Source of the DNA: Chrysemys picta bellii
Taxonomy: Eukaryota; Chordata; Testudines; Emydidae
Direction: 5' to 3'
Length of the DNA: 64,000 nt
Assembly: GCF_011386835.1 (NCBI RefSeq)
Contig: NC_088801.1
Location: 23,032,324 to 23,096,323, forward strand
The notes under the pieces are model-generated. The model was not told the DNA's origin, ran no database searches, and saw only the letters and a list, made by a program, of their open reading frames with translations. The stretch's first letter is position 1. Every line of letters starts with the position of its first letter. Both the position numbers and the translations under genes were made by a program. Positions 13,278-21,938 of the stretch are shown here, piece after piece.

Positions 13278-16200
13278 CCAGTGACGTACGCTTGGCACTG
13301 GTGAGAGGATTTGGCCTTTATAAGGAAGACGCCTCTTAGCCTAATTGAATACTATCAATCTTGGTGAGAGCAAGGTTGCACAGCAGACTCTATCTATGGC
13401 TTTTCAGTTCTGGAGAAGTAGGTTCAGATCAGATGTGAAATGAACTTGAGGAGAAGGGTCTCTCTTTCTAGTCTTTAGAAGTGCATCCAGAATATTTGAC
13501 ACAATCAGTCATTGCTGTGCAAGAGAGGTCTAGTGCTGTAACAGCAGAACAGAACAGTGAGGTACTGACAGAACTGAACTGGAAAGTAGGTGTAGTGTCT
13601 GCCCACACTAGCAGGCCTGTCTGTTTCACAGAACATCCATAAGATCTAAACTGCACCGAGTTCACTCATGTACAGAACACACATTAAAGAAACCTCAAGT
13701 TCTTTTAAAGGGAAACAGCTAACATTGCAAATTAAATTGTATTATCACAATGTCATTTATTAAATCCAGAGAGTAGCACCCATTACGGCAAGTGTGGGTC
13801 TATTTTACAGTGCAAATGGGATACCAGGTTTTGGGGGCACTTGCTGTTTTAAGCATTTTGCAACAGAAGGGCAAAACCTTGAGTTTCCCATTGATTTTAC
13901 ATGAAATCTGTCCATATAACATGTAAGGTAAAAACACACAGCTCAGGGCTGGTTAGACAGATCATATGGCATATGCCAGTTTAATGCCACATCAAGTGCT
14001 TTGCAAGGAATGGTCTTAAAAAAGTAGTTGAATCTTAGAGGCCGCTGACATATTCTATAAAAATATAAAACACAAACTGTAGGCCAATTTCTACTATCTT
14101 TAGTGCAGCAGAACTCCCACTAAAATTAGTGGGACTTTTTCTCTGTAAAAAGGCTGCAGAATATGACCCATTCTATATTAGCATATTCTACTGATGCAGC
14201 ATTGTGTGTCCCCCCCTGCCCCTTTAAATCCTTGTTTCTTTTTTGACGAAAACAAGTCTATGACTGCTCAGCATTCTAGCCTTTCTTCCTGTTTTTTCAT
14301 CAGGAGATAAATTCACCTCTGTGCAGAGGGCCAGCTATGTCTAGGAACCACCAAAGTCTACGTAAACCAATAAATCCCATTTAGGTCCTATTTTGAGGGC
14401 TTAAACAGGCCATCAGTAATGCACTGGCCCTCTGCATAAGGGTGCATTTCATCCTAAATGAAGTAACCACCCTCTATTTGTGAAATCACTATCTCCACAG
14501 CAACTAATTCACAACCTGAGATTTGAAATCTCAAGTGAGGAATAAACAGCACCTTCCATCCAGGAATCCCAAAGTGCTTTCTGAACATTAACTAACTAAC
14601 CCTTCTTGGAAGTAGCTATTATTATAAACATGTTACAGATAGGAAAGCTGAGGCACAGGGAATTTAAATGACTTACCCAGGGTCAGAGAGTAAGTCAGTG
14701 GCGGAGCCAGCAAGCTCAACGTCATTGCACAGAGTCTGCTGCTGTAGCCACAAGATTTTTCTGCCTCTCTAATCTAATATGCACTAACCTAAAAGAGCTA
14801 AAAGTATCAAATGAGCCTTAATTTCATACTTCCCCTCAAAAGCATTATTTACTATATTAATAATATTATATTATATTATTTACTATATTAATAAGTATAT
14901 TTGGTAATAATTAAACAAAAAGACAGTGACCAGGATGCCTTTTAGCAATCCCTCTCCCCACTTCTTTAAGTGGAAAGCATCAAACCCAGATGCCCAAGTA
15001 TGGACGATATTCTTCCAGCAGTAGCATCTGGCTCCTTGGCAAGCACTTCAGGCAAGTTGTCTGGGGAGTTTTGCAGTTGCCTCTTGGTTTATCACGTGGA
15101 TCAGGTACTGTGGCCTATCTGGCTGCCTTGTCCGTGTGGAAGCCAATTCCTTTTGATTCACCTTTGATTCTGCAAAATTAGTTCACTCCGTTTTTCCTAT
15201 GCTTTAGGCCACTTGTGTTTTGCTATGCTACATGCATTCACTTCCAATCCAGGCTTTTTTCTCCTTTCAGTCAGAAATGAAATTATCAGAATCCTGGCCC
15301 CCATTAAAACCATTAGTTCTTTAATAATAATGACTTGAATCACTAAAAATAAGTCCCTTGTTAAGCAGTAGTGGTGTTGATCGAAAACAACAGCAAATAC
15401 CCTGTAACCTAATATATTCTCTAACACAAGGCATGAAAGTGTTACAGAGGTTTGTCTATTAGTTGATTTAAAAAAAAAATTGGCTCCCTGCTTCCTTATA
15501 GCACCATGAACAGCAGAGCATCCAGTGACTGAAAACAGACAAACAAACACCGCAGTACGGGTCAGTTGTATTGCATTCCAAAGAGCACCGGATTCTGGAA
15601 ACTGCATTTAACAAAATAGATTTATTTTTACCTATTTTTTTTTAAAAAAAGGAGCCACATGTATGAAGAGCTGAACAATAGCCCACGCAAGAGGCAGGAA
15701 TGACAATGTGATGACAAGTCCAGCAGCAATACCCAGAATGCCAAGGATAAATCAGAAATTAAAGCTATTGTATGACAACTAGTAATACTTAGCATGGGAT
15801 GTCTGCAAAATTTCCATATTTATTTTTAGTGGAGGAGAAAAGATGCAAGTTACACATGTGATTTTCATTTATTAAAGTATGTACTATACCAGCAGGTTTA
15901 AACAGGCTTAGATAGTAAATCTAGGCTCAGGAAAACTCTCTTTTACATAGCAGAACAAATCACATATACAACGGTGAAACTTTCACAAAGAAACCCAAAA
16001 TCAGGCAAAATTCATCAGGCTTAGATAGTCATTATGAAGCACTCTACGGTGCAGAGAAGTTCAGCAGACCTCAGAGAGATTGCAGGAGGCCTGAAGACAG
16101 AGGTGAATGTGGATTTAAGTCTTGATACAGGAAAGCACATAAGCAAACAGTAATTAAGTAAGCAGGAAAGTGTTTAAATGCTTTCCTGAATCAGGGCCTT

Positions 16201-16551
16201 ACTTAGGATCATGAGTCCCCCTCTTAGCTTTGCGCTAAAGGGCCAGGACAGCAACAATGGGAACAAGGACATTTTGAGTCCCACTGCTGCAAAATGGAGC
16301 AAGGTAATCAATGCTGAGAATCTGAAGAGAAGAAAAGAAGCATGATTGTGAATGGATGGTAATACACCTAGTGGCCGGGGACCTACCCTCTTACCCCAAA
16401 GGACTTCAGTGGCAGTCAAGGATGCTGGACACTTGTAGGTTTAGGATTTTAAGCATCGTATGAAATTTTCAATACCTTTTTCAGGCACTGAAAGGCTAAA
16501 TGTAAAGTATATCATGGAGGCACTTTTGTGCACACGACACATGCACTTACT
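13278..16551. other. Intronic stretch, mostly featureless
   Basis: No exon-like open frame with splice signals was found. An antisense MIR-like SINE lies at 14575-14760. A low-complexity AT tract (ata/att repeats) lies at about 14855-14915. Reading frames such as the minus-strand one at 15197-15607 lack splice context or recognisable motifs and are taken as chance. Confidence 0.5.
14575..14760 (-). repeat. MIR-like SINE, antisense
   Basis: The stretch 'gaaagctgaggcacaggg', followed by 'atgacttacccagggtcagagagtaagtcagtggc', is the reverse-complement signature of the MIR core. It is preceded by 'tattattataaacatgttacag'. It is diverged, so ends are approximate. Confidence 0.75.
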
Positions 16552-16860
16552 GTTTCATAGAAATGTAGGGCTGGAAGGGACCTCAAAGGTCAGCAAGTCC
16601 ATCTCCCCCACACTGAGGTAGGACTAAGTATTTCTAGAGCACCCCTGAAAGATGTCTGTCTAACCAGTCCTTAAAAACCTTCAGTGAAGGGGATTCTACA
16701 GCAAGCCTGGGTAACCAGTTCCAGGGCTTAACCTTAGAGTTGAACATTTTCCCTTATATCTAATCTAAATTCCCCTTGCTGCAAATAAAGCTTCTTACTT
16801 CTTGTCCTGCCTTTGGTGAACATGGAAAACAATTGATCACCATCTCATCTATATAAAAGA
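16552..16860 (-). mobile_element. CR1-like LINE 3' fragment
   Basis: The left boundary reads 'tcatagaaatgtagggctgg' followed by 'aagggacctcaaaggtca', the 3' end of CR1 elements seen in reverse. The body ('ccttgctgcaaataaagcttcttacttcttgtcc') aligns by eye with the fragments at 8568-9538 and 50714-51478. It carries no reverse-transcriptase block and is more decayed than those two. Confidence 0.85.
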
Positions 16861-17977
16861 TTCAAAGAGGAATTCAAACAATGAAAATACTGGGTCTAGC
16901 TAAGCGCAGTTTTCCTTTAGGTTACTCAGAAAAGGAGTTGAATCCATTTCTCTCCCATTAAGTACATTTTCTGTATAATTTATTAAACGACTTCTCCCTC
17001 CGCCAGTATGTGGCCACTCTCAATATATGAAAAATATGCATCTCAGCAAGTGTGCACTAAGAGAGTAGACTGAAAAGAAAACAAAGTTGTTAGTCAGAAG
17101 AGCAACAAAACCAGGTTTCCTGGGTATCTTTACATTGCTATCATTTTAAATGCTAAAGTGTGTATGTATATCATGGAGTCCCCTACGATCACACATAGCA
17201 ATTCTTAATGTGAATAAAACATTCCTCAAAGATCACTCATTCTTCAGTAACATGTGAACTTGGCAAATTCTCAGTGTTTTAGGGAAAATATAACAATGCA
17301 AGTCATATTTTCCTGTGAGGTTAGATATACTTTCTACCTTTATTGCTGACTTTAAAAAAACCTAATTCTCATAAAGAATCTGGCAAGTGATGACATCTGG
17401 TACTTTTTCTACGTGCCACCATTTTGCAAATGTACTGAACTGAAGTTACAGTAAAAACATACAGTGATAAAAATAGTTACATTTTGATTAAAATTTATAC
17501 TGTGGTAGACCCCAAAGAGCTCCAATCAGGAATGGAGCCCCATTGTGTGTATGCAAATACAGGTAGACACAGTCCCTGTCCCAAAAAACTTTATTCACTT
17601 AGCCATCTTGGATCCAAATAGCTGAATTTGCTTTACAAATATTAATTAAGTCTCACAACTATCCTTTAAGGTAGATGAGTTTTATTATCCTAATTTTACA
17701 GCTGGGAAAACTGATACACGAAAAGTTAGGTAAGTAACTTTCCGAAGCTCATGCAGTATGTCGCAAGTTCTAGGTTCCGCTCCTCATTTACTGTGAAATA
17801 GTCAGGTCCTTGGTCTACCCACACAAGGGTCCTGCTTTTTGGGTTTCACAAGTTCTAGTGAACGTTACTGGTGGGTTTAATTTATGTGGTTTTGCAATCC
17901 CTCAGTTTTGCTTTGATTTTAGAGTTCTTTTAAACCCAAGTATCTGAGGGTGCTCAGGACACTGGAGAAGGGTCTTT
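16861..17977. other. Intronic gap with an antisense MIR-like remnant
   Basis: Bases about 17640-17790 ('ttattatcctaattttacagctgggaaaactga', then 'agtaactttccgaagctcatgcag') look like a decayed antisense MIR-type SINE. Nothing else was recognised before the left terminal repeat of the Harbinger element. Confidence 0.55.
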
Positions 17978-17996
17978 GGCCTTGGCTACACTTGCA
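17978..17996 (+). repeat. Left terminal inverted repeat of the Harbinger element
   Basis: This repeat is GGCCTTGGCTACACTTGCA, identical over all 19 bases to the complement of the right end. Confidence 0.97.
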
Positions 17997-18319
17997 GATG
18001 TACAGCGCTGTGAGTTAAACCTGACTTTGTGCAGCTGAGTAGGGAGAGCGCTGCAGTCTGTCCACACTGACAGCTGCCCAGCGCACTGTCGTGGCCACAT
18101 TTGCGGCAATTGCAGCGCTATTGGGAGCGGAGCATTATGGGCAGCTATCCCACAGAGCACCTTTTCCCATTCTGGCGCCGTGGGTTGTTGGAAGGGGGCG
18201 TGGGTGCGGGGGATTCTGGGTCCTGTCCCAATGCCCCATGATGCATCACTTCACATCCCAGAAATCCCTTTGTTTCCGTCCACCTTTGGCGCCATCTTTC
18301 AACGGTTTCTGTGCAGGAA

Positions 18320-19573
18320 ATGGAGTCCAAACTGCTGAGGCGTATGCTGAGGAGTCTCGCCAGCACGTCACATTTGGCTATCGAACTATTCCTTAAGATC
18401 CAAAGTGACAGTGAGAGTGAGGGTGAGGAGTCCGACGATGCTATCGAGACGCGTAACGCCTACGACACGAAATTGCTTGTGGCATTCACGGACATGCTCA
18501 GCACCGTGGAACGCCACTTTTGGGTTCGTGAAACAAGCACCAAGTGGTGGGATCACATCGTCATGGAAGTCTGGGATGACGAGCAGTGCCTGCAGAACTT
18601 TCGGATGAGAAAAGCCACTTTCATGGGACTGTGTGAGGAGCTTGCCCCCACCCTGCGGCGCAAGGACACGAGATTGAGAGCTGCCCTGCCAGTGGAGAAG
18701 CGGGTGGCTATTGCAATCTGGAAGCTGGCAACTCCAGACAGCTACCGGTCGGTCGCAAACCAGTTTGGAGTGGGAAAGTCGACCGTTGGAATCATGTTGA
18801 TGCAAGTTTGCAAGGCCATTAATCGCATCCTACTCTGAAGAACCGTGACTCTGGGTAATGTGCAGGAAATAGTGGATGACTTTGCACAAATGGGGTTCCC
18901 TAACTGTGGAGGGGCGATAGATGGGACGCACATTCCTATTCTGGCACCACCCCACCTAGGATCCAAGTACGTTAATCGGAAGGGGTATTTCTCTATGGTT
19001 CTCCAGGCGCTTGTGGATCACTGTGGGCGTTTCATTGACATTAACACAGGCTGGCCCGGAAAGGTGCATGACGAACACATCTTTCGGAACCCTTGACTGT
19101 TCAGGAAGATGCAGGCCGGGACTTTTTTCCCAGAGCGGAAGATCATGGTAGGGGAATTTGAAATGCCCATTGTGATCCTTGGAGAGCCCGCTTACCCGTT
19201 AATGCCGTGGCTCATGAAACCCTACACAGGGAGCCTTGACAGCAGCAAGGAACAGTTCAACTACAGACTGAGCCAGTGCCAAATGACTGTGGAGTGTGCC
19301 TTTGGCCGTTTAAAGGCCCGCTGGCGATCTCTGTATGGGAAGCTGGACTTGGCCGAAAGCAGCATCCCCGCGGTTATATCCGCATGCTGTGTCCTCCATA
19401 ATATTTGTGAAGGGAGGGGGGAAAGCTTCACTCAGGCATGGACCTCTGAGGTTCAACACCTGGAGGATGAATTTGCACAGCCAGAGAGCAGGGCTATTTC
19501 AGAGGCCCAGCGCGGGGCTGCAAGGATTAGGGATGCCTTGAGGAAGCAATTTGAGACTGAAAACCAGCAGTGA
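18320..19573 (+). pseudogene. Harbinger transposase (HARBI1-like DDE nuclease), two internal TGA codons
   Basis: A single frame runs from ATG at 18320 to TGA at 19571-19573 (418 codons), interrupted by TGA at 18836-18838 and 19094-19096. The N-terminal third holds an acidic serine-rich stretch and a helix-turn-helix-like SYRSVANQFGVGKSTVG block. The nuclease core follows: AIDGTHI carries the first aspartate (18920-18922), GWPGKVHDEHIF follows, and VECAFGRLKARW carries the glutamate (19292-19294). Between them, the block that I remember as G-D-x-A-Y-P reads GEPAYP (19184-19186), 35 residues before the glutamate, so the second catalytic acid appears changed to Glu. Both stops could come from CpG decay of CGA or similar codons, but that is inference. 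Family members cut and reinsert the element at TWA-like sites. A polyadenylation signal AATAAA lies at 19704-19709. The ATG follows a possible acceptor (ctgtgcag) that could mark a 5' untranslated intron. Confidence 0.93.
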
Positions 19574-19703
19574 TATCTGGTGCCCTGCACGGGAGTGAAG
19601 TGCAGTAGTTCCAATCTTTAGGAATCAGTGTCTGCTTAGCAGACAAGCAGACTTGCAGTGCCTGTTTATTTCCTGGGATAAGGAGTCTTTTACTTTATGC
19701 AAT

Positions 19704-19709
19704 AATAAA
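19704..19709 (+). promoter_or_regulatory. Polyadenylation signal of the transposase gene
   Basis: AATAAA lies about 130 bases after the transposase stop, on the same strand. Confidence 0.65.
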
Positions 19710-19758
19710 GAATGTTTTCAAAGCCAAAGAATCCATTTATTGAAAAGAAAAAAAAATA

Positions 19759-19764
19759 TTTATT
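19759..19764 (-). promoter_or_regulatory. Polyadenylation signal of the SANT-like gene
   Basis: AATAAA on the minus strand lies about 40 bases beyond the inferred original stop at 19802-19804. A second one is at 19736-19741. The two convergent genes of the element therefore end within roughly 230 bases of each other. Confidence 0.6.
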
Positions 19765-19801
19765 GAAAAGAAACAAGGGGGTGGAGTGGGGAAAAGTGCA
19801 A

Positions 19802-20348
19802 TCACAGATTCGTGTATGTCCTGTCTGGTGTGCTGTGCAGTGAGTGCTGCACTTCAGGGCAGCTATACTGCATGGTGATGGGGATTGAGTGCAGAGGGTA
19901 AGGGTCGTGGTCTTCAGGGTTGGGTGGTGAAGATACTGGTGTTGGGGCAGCGGGTGGCGTGAAGAACACGGAAGTTGGGGAAAGTGGGTTGGAGGTGACA
20001 GTGGGGCACAACAGTAAGAGTTTTGGGACAAGGGCTGTAGGGGGGGATGGCGTTTGCGTTTTCGGTACTGCTCCTCTTTCTGCATGGCTACCAGCTCCTG
20101 GATAGCATCTGCTTGGCGCTCCAGGATGCTGATGAGCCTATTAGTGCTTTGCCGCCGGTGCGCTGCGTTTTCCTGATGGATCCTGCTTTCTCTCTCCCTC
20201 CAGTCCTGTGCCTTCTCGTTCTCTTTAATAGATTGCCGCATCACTTCTTGCAGCATGTCTTCTTTGCTTTTTCGCGGTCTCTTCCTGAGTCTTTGCAGTC
20301 TCTGAGCAGGCGATAAGTGAGACGGCTGAGGTCTCAAGGTTGATGCAG
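19802..20348 (-). pseudogene. Myb/SANT-like partner gene of the Harbinger element, exon 2 (frameshifted)
   Basis: The acceptor on the minus strand is ttgcctatacag, and the exon begins at 20348. It encodes a basic stretch (LRKRPRKSKEDMLQEVM), then a charged helical region rich in Glu, Arg and Gln (REREsRIHQENAAHRR, then ISILERQADAIQELVAMQ) likely to form a coiled coil, then a proline/serine-rich tail. At a run of seven C on the minus strand (20040-20046) the frame appears to slip. The frame read from the helical part runs on to 19690, past the minus-strand polyadenylation signals. A neighbouring frame gives a Pro/Ser/Thr-rich tail ending in TYTNL with TGA at 19802-19804, before the signals. 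I infer that the latter is the original C terminus. Confidence 0.85.
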
Positions 20349-21011
20349 CTGTATAGGCAAAATGCAACATTTAACAGAGGCAGCATTGTTTATACCAGAC
20401 AGAGTAATGATTCCCCCTGCAGTTAAGGAGTAGAAAACACACAGGGTCTACACAATAGCATAATTTTCCCGTCCGAAACAGAGCACACATATCCCACGGG
20501 AGCCTCAAAATGGTGAGTAATGGGGACTGATTGTTTCAGAGCTGCACTGTCCTCTGCGTTTCTGTGCCTTGGGGAGAACCAACAGCTTCAGGGGGCACTT
20601 ACACTGAACAGTGTCCCAACATTTTCCACAGGAGTTCGTCCTGGACGATATCTCGCTGCTGAGGGTGACCTGGGAAGCAAGGGAGGGTCTTCTACTGCAA
20701 TGCGGCTTCTACCCTGGCCCATATGCAGCTTGCCTGTGTGCAGCAATGGTCCCCCCGCCCCTCGCGGCACAGTGGCGCGGACACGTTAGCCTGGCTGGGA
20801 CAAGGACCACGGTGGCTCTCCCTATAAACCTGTGCAAGCGCATTGCACACGTTCTGGATGAGACATTCGAGGAGCTTACAGAGGCCGATTACTGCGATGT
20901 GATAAACCACATCAATGCACTATTCCGCATCTAGGCATGCATGCCTAACCCTCCTCTCCCAAAGAGCCCGCACCGAAAAAATTCCTTCACGAAAAAAAAA
21001 AAACCGCTTAC
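20349..21011 (-). other. Intron of the SANT-like gene
   Basis: The minus-strand donor is GTAAGC (ending at 21011) and the acceptor is tatacag (20349-20350 are the complement of AG). The exon junction joins a valine-proline codon pair to alanine-alanine-serine-threonine without a frame break. The intron contains the plus-strand frame at 20632-20934. Confidence 0.8.
20632..20934 (+). CDS. Third open frame in the Harbinger element (100 codons, unknown)
   Basis: A plus-strand frame of exactly 100 codons plus TAG begins directly after a good splice acceptor (cattttccacag, ending at 20631). The translation has ordinary globular composition, for example LDDISLLRVTWEAREGLLLQ and then VLDETFEELTEADYCDVINH, ending in NALFRI. 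It is not the complement of a known exon because it lies within the intron of the minus-strand SANT gene. I know of no domain for it. It could be a terminal exon of an alternative plus-strand transcript of the transposon, a captured host exon, or chance. The open length plus the in-phase acceptor make chance less likely. Confidence 0.45.
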   Translation, partial: EFVLDDISLLRVTWEAREGLLLQCGFYPGPYAACLCAAMVPPPLAAQWRGHVSLAGTRTTVALPINLCKRIAHVLDETFEELTEADYCDVINHINALFRI

Positions 21012-21530
21012 CGGGAACCTGCTCTTCTGTTTGTCCTCCACCAAGTACCGGCCGCTGCGACTGGCTACCATCCTCCTGGCTCAAGAAGAGTTCCTGGTTG
21101 CATAGCTCCAGGGATTCCGGGGTGTCTCCATCCGGCTCACCACCATCACTCCCGTTTTCCTCCTCCTCCTCCTCCCCCCCCCCAGCTCTGAAGTGTCCAT
21201 GGTGGTGCTCGGAGTGGAGGTGGGGTTAACCCCAAGTATCACATCTCGCTCTTTGTAGAATCGGCAGGTCGCGGGGGGAGCACCCGAGCGGCCGTTTGCA
21301 TCGCAGGCTTTGCAGTAGGCACTCCGCAGCTCCTTGACTTTAATCATGCACTGCAGGGCGTCGCGGTCATGGCCCCTTTCCATCATGTCCTTTGATACCT
21401 TCCCGAAGGTATCGTAATTCCTACGGCTGGAGCGCAGCTGGGACTGGACAGCTTCCTCCCCCCAAACACTGATGAGGTCCAGCAACTCGCCATTGCTCCA
21501 TGCTGGGGCTCGCTTGGCGCGTGGAGACAT
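21012..21530 (-). pseudogene. Myb/SANT-like partner gene of the Harbinger element, exon 1 (frameshifted)
   Basis: I chose the ATG at 21530-21528 (protein starts MSPRAKRAPAW) because it precedes the domain closely. The frame is open further upstream to 21632. Residues about 10-95 form a trihelix or Myb/SANT-like DNA-binding domain: APAWSNGELLDLISVWGEEA, later NYDTFGKVSKDMMERGHDRD and CMIKVKELRSAYCKACD, and FYKERDVILG. After DTSELGGG the frame is shifted at a G-run next to GAG repeats (plus-strand C-run about 21174-21183). The original frame continues as a Glu-rich tract, then TPESLELCNQELFLSQEDGS, to the donor at 21011. The unshifted frame ends at 21081. Such proteins bind transposon ends and partner with the HARBI1-type transposase. 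Confidence 0.88.
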
Positions 21531-21919
21531 GGTCACCTGGAAAGATTCGCTGATAGCACTCCACACCATGCCGGGCTGAGCAAACAGGAAGGGGGGGTTT
21601 AAAATTCCCGGGGAATGTAAAGGGTCGGTCACATGGTTGGTTACCTGAGGCCAGGGCAGTAGAGTTTGAACTGATGACCAGAGTGGCTAGAACAGGCATT
21701 GTGGGATACTGCTGAATAATTCTGGAGGCCATTCGCAGCGCATTGGGCGGCCACACTGGCTCCGCAGCGCTGCAGCGGCAGCGCTGCACTCGCTATTCCT
21801 CTTGGAGAAGTGGAGTACATGCAGCGCTGCAACCAAGGAGATACAGCGCTGCAAATGCCTTGCCAGTGTGGACTGGGAGTGAGTTACAGTGCTGGGGGCG
21901 GCTTTACAACGCTGCAACT

Positions 21920-21938
21920 TGCAAGTGTAGCCAAGGCC
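21920..21938 (-). repeat. Right terminal inverted repeat of the Harbinger element
   Basis: This is a perfect 19-base complement of the left end. Confidence 0.97.

Larger units (their letters stand above)
17978..21938. mobile_element. Harbinger DNA transposon, full length, two convergent genes
   Basis: A 3,961-base element is bounded by perfect 19-base inverted repeats: GGCCTTGGCTACACTTGCA at 17978-17996 and its complement at 21920-21938. The flanks are TTT on the left and TTC on the right, one mismatch from a three-base duplication. Inside are a plus-strand DDE transposase gene, a convergent two-exon Myb/SANT-like gene and a further plus-strand frame. Subterminal copies of CAGCGCTG or one-off variants cluster at both ends (18003, 18047, 18079 and 18113; 21736, 21765, 21779, 21822 and 21844). 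This two-gene layout is that of PIF/Harbinger elements, whose SANT partner helps deliver the transposase to DNA and to the nucleus. Stop codons and frameshifts show this copy is not autonomous, although it is well preserved. Confidence 0.95.

Noticed and set aside
15197..15607. 136-codon minus-strand frame with a hydrophobic start
   Set aside because: No family resemblance, no splice signals at sensible places, and the frame crosses a poly-A run. Chance open frame in an intron.
19690..19801. Extension of the SANT exon 2 frame to 19690
   Set aside because: This part lies beyond the minus-strand polyadenylation signal and consists of Phe/Lys-rich translation of A-runs. It follows a homopolymer slip and is not taken as genuine protein.
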